From contig NZ_LFLZ01000014.1 of NCBI RefSeq assembly GCF_001189845.1, positions 1-64,000 of the forward strand: a stretch of 64,000 nucleotides of DNA, written 5' to 3'. Both the position numbers and the translations under genes were made by a program. Below are positions 19,177 to 28,998 of the stretch, piece by piece (positions within the stretch are counted from its first letter, which is position 1; every line of letters begins with the position of its first letter). Origin of the DNA: Bradyrhizobium tropiciagri (GTDB taxonomy: Bacteria; Pseudomonadota; Alphaproteobacteria; Rhizobiales; Xanthobacteraceae). The notes under the pieces are model-generated. The model did not search any database. It was given only the letters and a program-made list of their open reading frames with translations, and was not told where the DNA came from.

Positions 19177-21348
19177 TCAGGCTCTGCGAAGAAACACCTC
19201 CTGCTCCAGGCCTGGCGGTCCAATGCTGGCTATGTAGTCCAATCCGCGGATGGTCAATGTTGTCTCCGGCCGAATTTCGTTCGGGAGCACACCATGCAGC
19301 CGCATTCCTTCCTTGAAGTCTTCGCTCGCCCACTGCTCACCATGCTCCCATCCTTGCGGAAGATACAACTCGAGTGCTGGCACCATAGGTTGCGATTGCG
19401 CCGGCTGGAACGCCGCGTCGGCCGTTGAATTCTCAAGATCCCATGATGACATCGAACTTGGCTGATTGACGCTGTCCGCCGGCGAATGGCCAGCGAACGC
19501 GAACATCTGCAGAAGCTCGGCAGTATCCAGGCTTTGGGTCGGCAGCCGCCCGGCTTGCTCGGCCTCGAGCCAAATGCTGTCGGGATCGACGTTCTGGTGC
19601 AGCGAGGGAACGGTCGCGCCGGGCTGATTGACGCTGTCCGTCGGCGAATGGCCGCCTGAAGCGATCATCTCCAGGAGCTTCGCCGTATCCAGACTCTCAG
19701 TGGGCAACAAGCCAGCCTGCTCCGCGCCCGACCAGATGTCCCCAGGATCGACAGCGTCCGACAGCCGGGGACCAACCGGATCCGGCTGAGTGACTTCGTC
19801 TTCTGGCGAATGGCCGGGAGAAGCGAGCATCCCCATAAGCTCCGCGGTATCGAGACTTTCGGTTGGCAGCTGATCAACCGGAGCCATATCGTCCTGACGC
19901 TCCGCCAAATTGTCGATCGTCTGCGAGAATGTCGGTTCGTCATCCAGGAGCCGCCGAAGCTCCTCCGGGTCGACACTTAAGATCGGCGAGCAGGCCAGAA
20001 CATCATCTGCCAGCGCAGCTCCGTCCGCACCGGAAGTGCGCTCGGCGTTGCGGTATTCACGGATCATGCCGAGCCCGCGGATGAGGCTCTTATTGCTGGG
20101 AAACAGCTTATTTGCAAGCTCGAGGAGTGCGATGTGGCCTAGCTGATCAATCTCGAGGCTGCGGGCGGCGAGGGCCCCTGCAAACTTGAGGAGATTCTTG
20201 ACGGAGGCTTCGACGGCTTTCCTGGGGCGTTTACTGACGGCAGCCGCGTCCTCGATGAGACTCTTGTCTTTCGCGGAGGGAGGATAATCGAGTGGGGTGC
20301 GCCTTTCCAGGATAGCTGGGTCACGATACTCGAGAAGCACCTCAAGCGCGGAGCTTATCTGCTCGTCGCCCTCGTGTGCTGCCTTGGCATGCGCAAGAAG
20401 CGCATGATGATCCAGCGCTGCAATTGTCAGTCCGCGGGCTTTTAGAGATTTCGCCAGCCTGTGAAAAGCCCTGTAATATGTCTCGATTCTGTTGGGTATC
20501 CACGTCCGACGCGCGGCAGCTGCCTGGACGGCGCCGTCGATCAGGCTTTCATCCTCTTCGGAGAGAAAGTATTGCCGCACTTGATCAGGCTCACGATACT
20601 TTCGCAGCGCGCTCAATGCCGAAAGCAAATGCGCGGGCTCACCAAGAGACACTCTCGCGTGCGAGACCAAGGCCTCGTGATCGAGCCCGCCAATTGTCTT
20701 GCCCTGAGTGCCGAGATCATTTCCCAGGATACGAAGCGATCGGCCGTATTCGTAGATGGTACTTTTCTGCAGACCACCGCCGACAAAGCGGGTGAAGTTG
20801 TCGATGAGAGTACGGTCAGTCTCGGACAGGTGCGGATAGATATCCGCCGAAGGCACGGCGGCGTTGACGGGAGAAGGCTCTTTTACGGAGGGAACAACAT
20901 AGCGCCGGCGCGGGCCGTCAGGTGCATTGGGATTGCGATACCTATGAAGCGCTGTTAACGCAGGACCCATTGCTTTGTCACGCGCCATGAACTTGGCAGC
21001 GTGCGCTACCAGAGCGTCGTGGTCCAGTGCAGCAATCGTTTTGCCACGAGACCTCAGATCTTTTTGCAGTCTGAAAAGTACCTCAGTATATCCCCGCGCA
21101 GTGCGTTGGCTTAGATTCCGGCGCGTCCGCTCTGCCTGGACCGCGCGCTCGATGACGCTTTGGATATTCGCAGGCGGCTCGGGAGGCGGGGTCTGGCGTA
21201 CAGCCTCGGTCGCCTCGTGAGGCTCGCCGGCGTTTGCCAATTGCCGCTCGAAGGCCTCCTGCGACGCCTCGCCTGCCTCACGATGTTCCGCGGCGGCCCG
21301 TTGCACCTGCATCAAAGCTGCCGGACTGGATGGGAAAGGATTGTCCAC
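19177..21348 (-). CDS. Putative type III effector, repeat family (723 aa)
   Basis: Start chosen at GTG 21348 (VDNPFPSSPAAL), because GAGGTGAG lies five bases upstream and the relatives at 25103, 9581 and 40950 begin with the same GTG-GAC. After a ~60-residue secretion-type N-terminus come four tandem repeats of about 85 residues (roughly 60-145, 178-258, 265-345, 360-440). Each contains a pattern like Y..L..L..DL...GKTI.ALDHDALV.HA and recalls the helical core-binding domain of tyrosine recombinases. Next is DPEELRRLLDDEP, then three ~46-residue acidic repeats (LPTESLDTAELMGMLAS..GHSP). A ~65-residue C-terminal module (QGWEHGEQW..TIRGLDY) is shared with the effector at 38321. A tts box precedes it. 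No Sec signal or membrane helix. Target unknown. Confidence 0.75.
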   Translation of the reverse strand: MDNPFPSSPAALMQVQRAAAEHREAGEASQEAFERQLANAGEPHEATEAVRQTPPPEPPANIQSVIERAVQAERTRRNLSQRTARGYTEVLFRLQKDLRSRGKTIAALDHDALVAHAAKFMARDKAMGPALTALHRYRNPNAPDGPRRRYVVPSVKEPSPVNAAVPSADIYPHLSETDRTLIDNFTRFVGGGLQKSTIYEYGRSLRILGNDLGTQGKTIGGLDHEALVSHARVSLGEPAHLLSALSALRKYREPDQVRQYFLSEEDESLIDGAVQAAAARRTWIPNRIETYYRAFHRLAKSLKARGLTIAALDHHALLAHAKAAHEGDEQISSALEVLLEYRDPAILERRTPLDYPPSAKDKSLIEDAAAVSKRPRKAVEASVKNLLKFAGALAARSLEIDQLGHIALLELANKLFPSNKSLIRGLGMIREYRNAERTSGADGAALADDVLACSPILSVDPEELRRLLDDEPTFSQTIDNLAERQDDMAPVDQLPTESLDTAELMGMLASPGHSPEDEVTQPDPVGPRLSDAVDPGDIWSGAEQAGLLPTESLDTAKLLEMIASGGHSPTDSVNQPGATVPSLHQNVDPDSIWLEAEQAGRLPTQSLDTAELLQMFAFAGHSPADSVNQPSSMSSWDLENSTADAAFQPAQSQPMVPALELYLPQGWEHGEQWASEDFKEGMRLHGVLPNEIRPETTLTIRGLDYIASIGPPGLEQEVFLRRA

Positions 21349-21392
21349 GCTCACCTCACTCCGCAGATGGTGGCAGAACAGCTACGCCGGCA

Positions 21393-21410
21393 AGCTTGCG
21401 AGAAGCTGAC
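21393..21410 (-). promoter_or_regulatory. tts box for the 723-aa effector
   Basis: The minus strand reads GTCAGCTTCTCGCAAGCT, one mismatch to the core, 45 bases before GTG 21348. Confidence 0.85.
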
Positions 21411-21734
21411 GGAGCCTTCCGCCCGGCCACAAAAAGTGGCGTACCGATCCTTGTATTTGGTTTTCGTGGACGGGGTGCTGCAATCACCCGCGCCAGCACA
21501 TTAGATCGCGCGATGTGCAGCCCGGGTGTCCTCAATGCCGCGGAGGCAGCGGCGCATCGCATTCGCCGCGGATGGATTTTCGTCGACCGCAAGCGCCTGC
21601 TGAGAAACCCACTATCTGCTTTGCTGCACGCGAACCGTTGTAGAGTTATCGCAACTAAACTTAGGTTGGCATGGTAAAAGTGTCGTGGGAAGTTATCTTG
21701 CTCGAAGATCCGCAGAGCTACGACGCTTGAAACG

Positions 21735-22055
21735 ATGAGCGCCTCAGTGAATAAAAAGCGAAATCATGTGAGGCAAACAATATCGCTGCAGGACCGCCTG
21801 GCTGCGTTTGCAAGGGATCTTGTGGAAATGGCGGCGAGCATGCCAGAAGGCGCGGAGCGGGATAGTCTGCTGAGGCGAGCCCGCACCGCGGAAATTGCAG
21901 CTGACATTGACGATTGGGTCTCCTCGGCTGAGGCTTCAGCCGCCGACGCCATAAGGTCCGGAGCCTCTCCTCCATCGAGGGCCTCGAGGGCCCCCGTATC
22001 CAGCTCGGGCTCCTCTACGTTCAGGAGCAAGGTTTGCCGGGCTCTGATCCCTTAA
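21735..22055 (+). CDS. Small basic helical protein (106 aa), same family as 15395
   Basis: ATG 21735. Residues 8-65 (KKRNHVRQTISLQDRLAAF, then PEGAERDSLLRRARTAEIAA) follow the pattern of the protein at 15395-15598. The C-terminal 40 residues are Ser/Pro/Ala-rich and look disordered. Function unknown. It lies divergent to the effector at 21348 and converges on the MATE gene. Confidence 0.6.
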   Translation: MSASVNKKRNHVRQTISLQDRLAAFARDLVEMAASMPEGAERDSLLRRARTAEIAADIDDWVSSAEASAADAIRSGASPPSRASRAPVSSSGSSTFRSKVCRALIP

Positions 22056-22188
22056 GCCAACTTGACCACAGGGCAGGGTAAGAGTCAGCTGCCCGTATCC
22101 GATGAGAATGAGGAACCGCCCCATGGCGCTCCCCAGATTGCAGAGCCTGTTCTTAACGCGCATTTTCTGGTTGCGCTGGAGCTTCGGC

Positions 22189-23646
22189 TCATGGTTGGCC
22201 CACCGCTCGAGCTGAAGCCTGGCTCATGGCTGCTACGGGAGGTCTGTTCGCCAAAAGACGCAAACGTATCACGAGGAGGGCTGCGTAAACGGCTTTGCCG
22301 ACGGACAAGCCGATCCAGATACCAATGGCACCGAGGCCAGTTTTCAAGCCGAGCACGTAGCTGACGGAAAGACCGATCAGCCAGTAAGCGATGCCTGCGA
22401 AAAACAGCGGCACGCGCGTGTCCCCTAAGCCGCGCAGGCCACCGGCTGCAATGCTCTGAAGTGCATCAGTAATGAAGAAGCTCGCTCCGACAAGGATGAG
22501 AGCTGCAGTCAGCTTGATCGTGGCGTCCGCATTGCTGGCCGACTGGTCGACGAACAGCTCGGCGACTTCAAAGCGCGTGCCGACCACCGCAATCGTAGCG
22601 ATCGCCGCGATCAGGACTCCAAGCAGCATGGCGGCAAAACCAGCCTGTCTGATACCTGATACATCGTTGCGGCCGAGTGCGTGTCCGATGCGCACGCTCA
22701 CCGCCATTCCGATGCAAAACGGGATCATGAACAGGGCGGCTGCAACTTGGAATGCGATCTGATGGGCGGCAACCGCTGTAGTGCCGATCGCACCCATCAG
22801 GAGCGCCGTCGCAGAGAAAAGACCCGATTCCATGAAAATCGCGACCGAAATCGGCGTGCCGACCACGAGGAACTCCCGCATCAATGGCCAATCGAACCGC
22901 CAAAGATATCGGAGCACCTGGTAGTCGCGAAAAGGACGACAGCATGTAACGAACCAAATACCGGCCAGAAAGGTCCCACTGTTCACCAGGCTCGTCGCAA
23001 GGCCGGCTCCGAACAAGTCAAGCTGCGGCAAGCCGAATTTGCCGGTGATCAACAGATAGGCCAGCAGTGCGTTGGTCGGAATGGCCGCGAGCGTGATCCA
23101 CAAGGCCGGCGCCGGGCGATCGACCGCTGCCATGAAACTGCGGATCGCCAAAAACCACAGCGCCGGCAAGATACCCCAGGTGAGCCCAAGCAGATATTGC
23201 TGAGCTAAGCGCGCGATAGCTGGCTCGTGGCCAAGCGCAAGCACGATTTGTTCGCCTCGCACCGGCAAAATCATGATCGGCGCCCATAGAACGAGTGCAA
23301 TCCATAGCCCCATGCGCAGCGAGCTCCGTACCAGGGCTGGGTTTGCGCCGCCACGTGCTTGCGCCGCGAGCGGCCCTACTGCCGAGATCACGCCGGCTGC
23401 GAAGGTCAGGCCAACCGATAAGATCATACCGGCGAGCGCGGCGGCCGCGAGGGCCTCGGTGCCGATGTGGCCGATCCAGGCCAGATCCGTCGCCATCATC
23501 GCGATCTGTGCGAGCTGCGTGAGTGCGATCGGGGTCGCGAGTGTCGCTGTTGCGGCGAGTTCGCCACTGAGGTGGTGGCAAGCCCCCCATTTGGCCAATC
23601 GGTGAGGCCAGGATGATCGGTGCGTGGCGTCCCCAGTCTTTCTCAT
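22189..23646 (-). CDS. MATE-family multidrug/toxin exporter
   Basis: About 485 residues with twelve predicted membrane helices, the normal MATE length. Typical features are the N-terminal TPIALTQLAQIAMMATDLAWIGHIG and, at the start of the second half, GTPISVAIFMESGLFSATALLMG. Exchanges H+ or Na+ for organic cations or antimicrobials across the inner membrane, giving tolerance to plant phenolics or other toxins (family knowledge; substrate unknown). Start taken at ATG 23646; upstream codons to 23682 have no membrane character. Single-gene unit. Confidence 0.9.
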   Translation of the reverse strand: MRKTGDATHRSSWPHRLAKWGACHHLSGELAATATLATPIALTQLAQIAMMATDLAWIGHIGTEALAAAALAGMILSVGLTFAAGVISAVGPLAAQARGGANPALVRSSLRMGLWIALVLWAPIMILPVRGEQIVLALGHEPAIARLAQQYLLGLTWGILPALWFLAIRSFMAAVDRPAPALWITLAAIPTNALLAYLLITGKFGLPQLDLFGAGLATSLVNSGTFLAGIWFVTCCRPFRDYQVLRYLWRFDWPLMREFLVVGTPISVAIFMESGLFSATALLMGAIGTTAVAAHQIAFQVAAALFMIPFCIGMAVSVRIGHALGRNDVSGIRQAGFAAMLLGVLIAAIATIAVVGTRFEVAELFVDQSASNADATIKLTAALILVGASFFITDALQSIAAGGLRGLGDTRVPLFFAGIAYWLIGLSVSYVLGLKTGLGAIGIWIGLSVGKAVYAALLVIRLRLLANRPPVAAMSQASARAVGQP

Positions 23647-24257
23647 CGAATGCCGCCGCTCCGGATTGCGCACTTCAGCCAATTGACCCGCTGATGCGAA
23701 ATTCGCGCGATCACGGTCGCGTCATCGGCACTCTCATTGCTGATAGCATATTCTCAATCGATGACGCCCCGCTCAAAAATGGTGAGAGCGTTTTGGCCGG
23801 CAAGGAAAGCAGTCGCTGTTATGAGCGTTGTGCTTGCGACGTCGGCTGTCTCGCTTCAGACGCCGCTTGTCTCAACCGCAACGACAGAACGTTTGCAGCG
23901 AGTGAATGCCGCGAGAGGCGCATCATTCCCCAATAGAAAACTTTCAAGCGGATTTGGCATGTTGGTTGCTTGAAAGATGCGAGAAGATGATGCGGCCATG
24001 ATGTTTCTCGAGCAACACATTCGGGTTTTCAGATGAAGCTTTCCGGATTCGGCCAATGTCAGAAGTCTCTGCAGGTGCGCTCCACAGCGCGCGCTCCTGC
24101 ATGGCGACGTTTGTTACCTTCAGGTCGCGTTTCGAACGGTCACCATCCAATCCCTCCAATGAGCACGGCTTGAGCTCTTCTATCGGTCATCTCGGGCGAG
24201 CAGCCGTTCACTTGAAGCTGAGCGACAACGACGCATCGGGGCTTGCGCTGGCAGATG
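23647..24257. other. Gene-poor; one doubtful exported ORF
   Basis: A plus-strand frame at 23761-23973 (70 codons from ATG) has a basic start and a hydrophobic segment (AVAVMSVVLATSAVSL), like a signal peptide, but no ribosome site or known family. Confidence 0.3.
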
Positions 24258-24485
24258 ATTGAGCTGATGCAGGATGATTGGGATCCTGAGCAATTATTCA
24301 GGCAACGGGACGAGCTCAGGATCAAGTTGCTTCGTGCCCAATCGGTCATAGCCGAATGTACGGCAGAATTGGCGGAGCTTGAGCGGAGGCTTGACTGTCT
24401 ATCAGTGTCGGCGCCAACCGATGAACGCCAGCAGAAATCTGCGGCAGACACTGCGGCGCGTAAGGCGCGGCCGCGCAAATCTTAG
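24258..24485 (+). CDS. Small coiled-coil protein (75 aa)
   Basis: ATG 24258. An acidic N-terminus is followed by a long charged helix with heptad spacing (ELRIKLLRAQSVIAECTAEL, then AELERRLDCL) and a basic, Ala/Lys-rich tail. No known family. The helix is coherent enough to suggest a real gene. Confidence 0.45.
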   Translation: MELMQDDWDPEQLFRQRDELRIKLLRAQSVIAECTAELAELERRLDCLSVSAPTDERQQKSAADTAARKARPRKS

Positions 24486-25036
24486 AGCGTCAATGATCCT
24501 GTCGACCCGCTGGCTGCCACGTTCACGAGTCAATCCTGGGACCGCTAAATGCAACGGACGTTCGTGAACCCGGAGGCTCAAAGCCTTCAATATCTATCGT
24601 GTTGCGAACCGACTGCCGAATGGATGTCAAGATGCGGCTCTTCTATCGGCTTCGTTTTTTGTTGTTCGCGGTGCTTTGGCCGGCGGACGCGCTTTTGATT
24701 GGTCACGCTGACAGAGGACGTATCGTCCGCGGTTCCGACGGGACACCATGTTTCCGGATAGGGCGCTCACGCGGAGGTGTTCAATCTCTTTGTCAGAGAG
24801 CTAAGCCAGAGTGCTTAATCGGCCGTGATCGCTCGCCAAGATCAAGGCACGTCACGCCCGCGTGATCGGGGAAGCTGACCAGCCTCATTTGGCTCCCCCT
24901 GGATGTTGATGAGAGTTGCTTGACTATGTTCCTCAGGGGCCTCGAGCAGGGGCTGATAATGGCAATCAACCTGAGCTCGCGGATGCTAAAAAGATGGTTC
25001 GAGGAACGTCGAAAGCCATATGCGGACAGCGATTTC
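24486..25036. other. No supported gene upstream of the tts box
   Basis: Short frames only; nothing recognised. Confidence 0.3.
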
Positions 25037-25054
25037 GTCAGCTTCTCGAAAGCT
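25037..25054 (+). promoter_or_regulatory. tts box for the 610-aa effector
   Basis: The plus strand reads GTCAGCTTCTCGAAAGCT, a perfect core match, 48 bases before GTG 25103. Confidence 0.9.
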
Positions 25055-25102
25055 TGTACGAATACGAACTAACGTGGATAGGCTTCGAGGTGAGGTTTGT
25101 GC

Positions 25103-26935
25103 GTGGACTCGCATGATTTCGACGCGTCTGGTTCTGCAGTTTCAGCACCGGTGCAGAACGCCGATCTGGAAGAGCAGCAAGCTCGCGCCGAACAAGACGC
25201 GTTTGAGCAACAGCTAGATGCAGCGCGGATGGCCGATAGCGGCCGCCTTCAGCGGCATCCCGGCCGCAAACCGCCGGCCAATGTGTCTGGTACGGATCGC
25301 GATTACATTCGGGCCATGATGGAGGGCGTCAGCAAGCGCCGAAAGCTGTCACACGCGTCGACTGAGAAGTATACTCAGATGCTCTTCAAGGTGGCAGCTT
25401 ACCTGGGCGAGAGGGGCCAATCGCTCGAAGGAAGTGATAACAAGACGTTGAGTGAGCTTTCTGAGAGGGTGTTCAAGAAGAACAAGCATGTAGGTATTGC
25501 AGTGCAGGCTCTCCAGGAGCAGCGTGGCGGGGTTGGAAAGCGTAAACGTGGCGCGCCTGCTGGGCGCATACGTCGCGCGTCTTCGGCGACCGCCGGGCGT
25601 AGACCTGTTGCCCCAACCGAGGCTGATGCTCCGCTTATCGAAAGCATTATAGAAGAAGGTGTCAATACAAAGCATTGGGCGCCGCCTACCGTCCAGCACC
25701 ATCGCACGACGCTTCGCAAACTGTCGAACAGTCTGGGGGCCCGCGGCGAGACCATTGCTGGAACGAGCGATGCTGCCTTGCCCAAATTTATTGAACAAGT
25801 CTTTCCGAAGAACTGGAAGAGAATGACCGGTTCGCTCTGTGCGCTCCGCGAGCATCGAGGAGGGGGAGAAGCTCTCAAGGGCGGGTCTTCCGCATTGGAC
25901 GGCGTTGAGCGGGCCGAAAGCATGGCCGCCGCCGGCTCGTCAAGCTCCGATGTCATCCCCGAGAAACTTTATCAGCTGCTGGATAATGATGTCGACGAGT
26001 GGTCCCTCGTAGCCGAGGCTCCCGAACTTCTGAGGATGGAGCAGGAGCTGCGCGAGCATATTGCGGGCGGACCCGACGATGAATCGACCTCGCTGCCGCT
26101 TCCCGTCCGGGGCGAAGAATTGACATCCGATCCAGAGGATCCCACCGCGCGGCTGGCAAAGCGAAGACGCGTGCCGAATGCTCAATTCCCGCACTCGCCG
26201 ATCACCGTTGACGCAGGGCGGTTCACCCCGAGCCTCCCGCAGTTGGTTCCGGCGGAGCGCTCGCAACTGGATGAGCCGGTTCAGTTCGATCCGGATCCGT
26301 TCGCCGACGACGCCGCAGGCCCAATAGATCCGGCGGCGTTTATTTTCGCGCCCCTTCCGCTTTCACCGGGAGAGCTGTCGCGACTGTTAGATGGTGAACC
26401 CATGCCGCCACAGCCAAATCAACTCGCCGACGAGCGAGCAGGCGCCGTCGATACAGAAGCTTCTGTCATCGCTCGACCGCCGCTTTCTCCTGGCGAGCTC
26501 TGGCGTCTGCTGGGCGATGACCCGATGCCGTCTGTACCGGATCAATTCGCAGTCCCGATCGATCCAGATGTCTTCAATTTCCCTTCCCTGCCGCGTTCTC
26601 CGGACGAACTTGGTCGACTGCTCGATGATGCGCCCGCAGCCAGCAGAGCAGACCAGTTCACCGGCCGGTCGCCGAACCTTGTCGCCGGCTCCGACAGTAT
26701 CGACTTCGAATACATGCCGTTCTCACCAGGCGAGCTCCGCGGGCTGCTGGATGATGACCCCGCGTCGATTGGTATAAATCGCTCAGTCGGCAATTTGCCG
26801 GTCCCGGCGGATCCAGATAGGTTCATATTCAACGAAGAGCAGATACCACCAGGAGAGCTTCGGCGATTGCTTGACGATGAGCCGGCATCCCCAGCCATGC
26901 ATCAACCGCCTCGCCGCTTGCCAAGCGACTATTAG
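25103..26935 (+). CDS. Putative type III effector, repeat family with NLS-like motifs (610 aa)
   Basis: GTG 25103 with GAGGTGAGG upstream; the start VDSHDFDASG matches the family N-terminus. Two ~85-residue family repeats follow (about residues 55-140 and 170-255), the first containing STEKYTQMLFKVAAYLGERG. Basic clusters KRRK (about residue 75), KRKR (about 140) and KRRRVP (about 355) resemble monopartite nuclear localisation signals. The C-terminal third is five repeats of about 45 residues built on DPxxFxF and LSPGELxRLLDDEP. No Sec signal or membrane helix. A perfect tts box lies upstream. Likely injected into plant cells and possibly nuclear; the target is unknown. Confidence 0.75.
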   Translation: MDSHDFDASGSAVSAPVQNADLEEQQARAEQDAFEQQLDAARMADSGRLQRHPGRKPPANVSGTDRDYIRAMMEGVSKRRKLSHASTEKYTQMLFKVAAYLGERGQSLEGSDNKTLSELSERVFKKNKHVGIAVQALQEQRGGVGKRKRGAPAGRIRRASSATAGRRPVAPTEADAPLIESIIEEGVNTKHWAPPTVQHHRTTLRKLSNSLGARGETIAGTSDAALPKFIEQVFPKNWKRMTGSLCALREHRGGGEALKGGSSALDGVERAESMAAAGSSSSDVIPEKLYQLLDNDVDEWSLVAEAPELLRMEQELREHIAGGPDDESTSLPLPVRGEELTSDPEDPTARLAKRRRVPNAQFPHSPITVDAGRFTPSLPQLVPAERSQLDEPVQFDPDPFADDAAGPIDPAAFIFAPLPLSPGELSRLLDGEPMPPQPNQLADERAGAVDTEASVIARPPLSPGELWRLLGDDPMPSVPDQFAVPIDPDVFNFPSLPRSPDELGRLLDDAPAASRADQFTGRSPNLVAGSDSIDFEYMPFSPGELRGLLDDDPASIGINRSVGNLPVPADPDRFIFNEEQIPPGELRRLLDDEPASPAMHQPPRRLPSDY

Positions 26936-27475
26936 ACCAAACGAGGGATCGCCGCAGAGCCCTGAGTTTGCTCTGGCGGCCGATTTAATTTGCGGCGACC
27001 CACGGCACGTCTAGCCGTTATCGAGCGTATCACCTTGGCTTTCAGCCCGCTTTGCTTCGATCGCCATGGCTCAACTGGATTGCTTTTTGCGCACAGTACT
27101 CCTGGAGCTTTAGTTGAAGATGCATTTGTAGCGCAGAGTATGTTCCCTGTCGGCACGTGATCAGCTCTCAGTTCATGACTGAAGACGTCGATGGCGGATT
27201 GCAGGCTGATTTTGTAAGTCTTCCTACCTAAGCCGCAGGTGTGACCCGCGCGCAAGCCTCTCTCAGCTATGAGCTGATCGGCGAGATCGCGTGCCCCTTG
27301 CAGGGCCGTTCATCGCCCCTTGCAGCAATGCTGCTGCGCGCGCGTAAAACTCTATGCAGCCTCTGCGTCTTATAAATGTCATCTTGCGCGGCGAGTGAGG
27401 CGAGCCGCGGCGGATCGGTTCGCGTGCGCAAGACAGTTAGGCCGCATCGATCCACGCGGCAAAGAGACGAGGTCG
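26936..27475. other. Leader region of the pectinase genes
   Basis: No gene was supported. An inverted repeat TCAGCT-ATG-AGCTGA lies at 27263-27277. No tts box core precedes the pectinases. Confidence 0.4.
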
Positions 27476-28774
27476 ATGACACAGCCTTTTCGAGCATGCA
27501 GTCTGTTATCCATCATTGCCTGCATCATTCTCTGTCCGGCCGCCAACGCGCAAGATCGTCGCATCGTTACCGAACCTATTGCACCACAGACAGTGTGCGA
27601 CAGGCCCGTGCCGTCCGGCAAGCAAGATACGGCCACCTTGCAAGATGCCATCGACCAATGTCCGTCGGGGGCCGCCGTATATTTAGGGCGGGGCGAGTTC
27701 CGGTCGGGTCCGCTCGAAATGAAATCGGGCGTGACGTTATGGATTGGACGAGGCGCCACGCTCATCGCCATCCCCCAACCAGCTGCTTACGATAAGGGCC
27801 GCGGACAGTGTGGTCGCATCTCCGGCAAGGGCGATGGTTGCCGGCCGTTCATCAGCTTTTCCAAAACCCGTGGCGGCGGTATCTACGGGGACGGCATCAT
27901 CGATGGTCAGGGCGGTGCAGCCATGGTCGGGAGCGCCGAAAGCTGGTGGCAACTGGCCCGCCGCGCCCAAGTCGAGGGCGGCAACCAAAACGCCCCGCGC
28001 TTGATCCAGATCGATCATGCGCAAGACATCACGTTCACGGGTGTCAACTTGCGCAATGCACCCAATTTTCATATCGCGATGAACCGGGTCGAAGGTGCCA
28101 CTTTTTGGGGCCTCACGATCGATGCCCCAGCGGACGCCCGCAATACCGACGGTATCGACCCTGGCGCGAGCCAGGATGTGACCATCACCCGCAGCTTCAT
28201 CCGAACGGGAGACGACAACGTCGCTATCAAGGCCGGCGATAATGGCTCAAGCAGCCATATCTCCATCATTGATAACTATTTCGGCTGGGGGCACGGCATG
28301 TCGATCGGCAGCGAGGTGAATTCCGGGGCCAGCGACATACTGGTGCGTAATCTGACGCTGGATGGAACGACGTCTGGTCTGCGCATCAAGAGCGATGTCA
28401 GTCGAGGTGGCCTGGTCGAGCGCGTGACTTATGAAAACGTGTGCCTGAGGGGCAACCGCTGGCCGCTGGCGTTCGATGCGAAATACGATCCGCGCGCGCA
28501 GGGCTCGAGGATTCCGGTCTATCGGCAGATTGTTCTGCGCCATGTGCGGGGCGACGATGGCGCACTGGTGATGCGCGGCGTAGACGAGCGGCATGTCCTT
28601 GACGTGAAACTCGAGGATGTCCGATTTGCCAGTTCCGCGATCTGGCAGCTCGAACATGCAAAGGTGACCGCCGATCACTCTGACGTGTCGCCGCCGCTGC
28701 CGGGGCAAGCTGCAGAGACGTTGTCGCGCGGATCGGACACTTGTTCTAGGGCATTCCGAGACACTAACCGCTAG
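27476..28774 (+). CDS. Secreted polygalacturonase (GH28)
   Basis: Hydrolyses alpha-1,4-galacturonan of demethylated pectin. ATG 27476 (GACGAGG upstream) gives 432 residues beginning with a Sec signal (MTQPFRACSLLSIIACIILC..ANA|Q). All four GH28 signatures are present in order: NTDGIDPG, TGDDNVAIK, GHGMSIGSE and RIKSD, including the catalytic aspartates. Right-handed beta-helix fold expected. The pectinesterase gene 225 bases downstream on the same strand suggests a shared task: de-esterify, then cleave. Export by Sec/type II is inferred from the signal peptide, not by type III. Confidence 0.93.
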   Translation: MTQPFRACSLLSIIACIILCPAANAQDRRIVTEPIAPQTVCDRPVPSGKQDTATLQDAIDQCPSGAAVYLGRGEFRSGPLEMKSGVTLWIGRGATLIAIPQPAAYDKGRGQCGRISGKGDGCRPFISFSKTRGGGIYGDGIIDGQGGAAMVGSAESWWQLARRAQVEGGNQNAPRLIQIDHAQDITFTGVNLRNAPNFHIAMNRVEGATFWGLTIDAPADARNTDGIDPGASQDVTITRSFIRTGDDNVAIKAGDNGSSSHISIIDNYFGWGHGMSIGSEVNSGASDILVRNLTLDGTTSGLRIKSDVSRGGLVERVTYENVCLRGNRWPLAFDAKYDPRAQGSRIPVYRQIVLRHVRGDDGALVMRGVDERHVLDVKLEDVRFASSAIWQLEHAKVTADHSDVSPPLPGQAAETLSRGSDTCSRAFRDTNR

Positions 28775-28998
28775 GCGCTACGACTCCGGCGTCGGCAGGG
28801 GAGAGCCCGCATCGATAGGCTTGAACTGGCGAGATTGCGGAAGGTGAGCCTGATGGCCCGCGCCCGTTGCGCGATTGGTTTGCAAGGGCTGACATCGCGA
28901 GAGCTACGCTCAGGTTCTGGTTCGGCGAGGAAGGGCGCGGCGGCGCGTTACATCGACCGCATCGGACGCGCCGCAAACGCCACCAAGGGGAAGATCAA

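Noticed and set aside
27263..27277. Palindrome upstream of the polygalacturonase as a tts box
   Set aside because: It shares TCAGCT only and lacks the TCGAAAGCT half, so it is listed as a plain inverted repeat.
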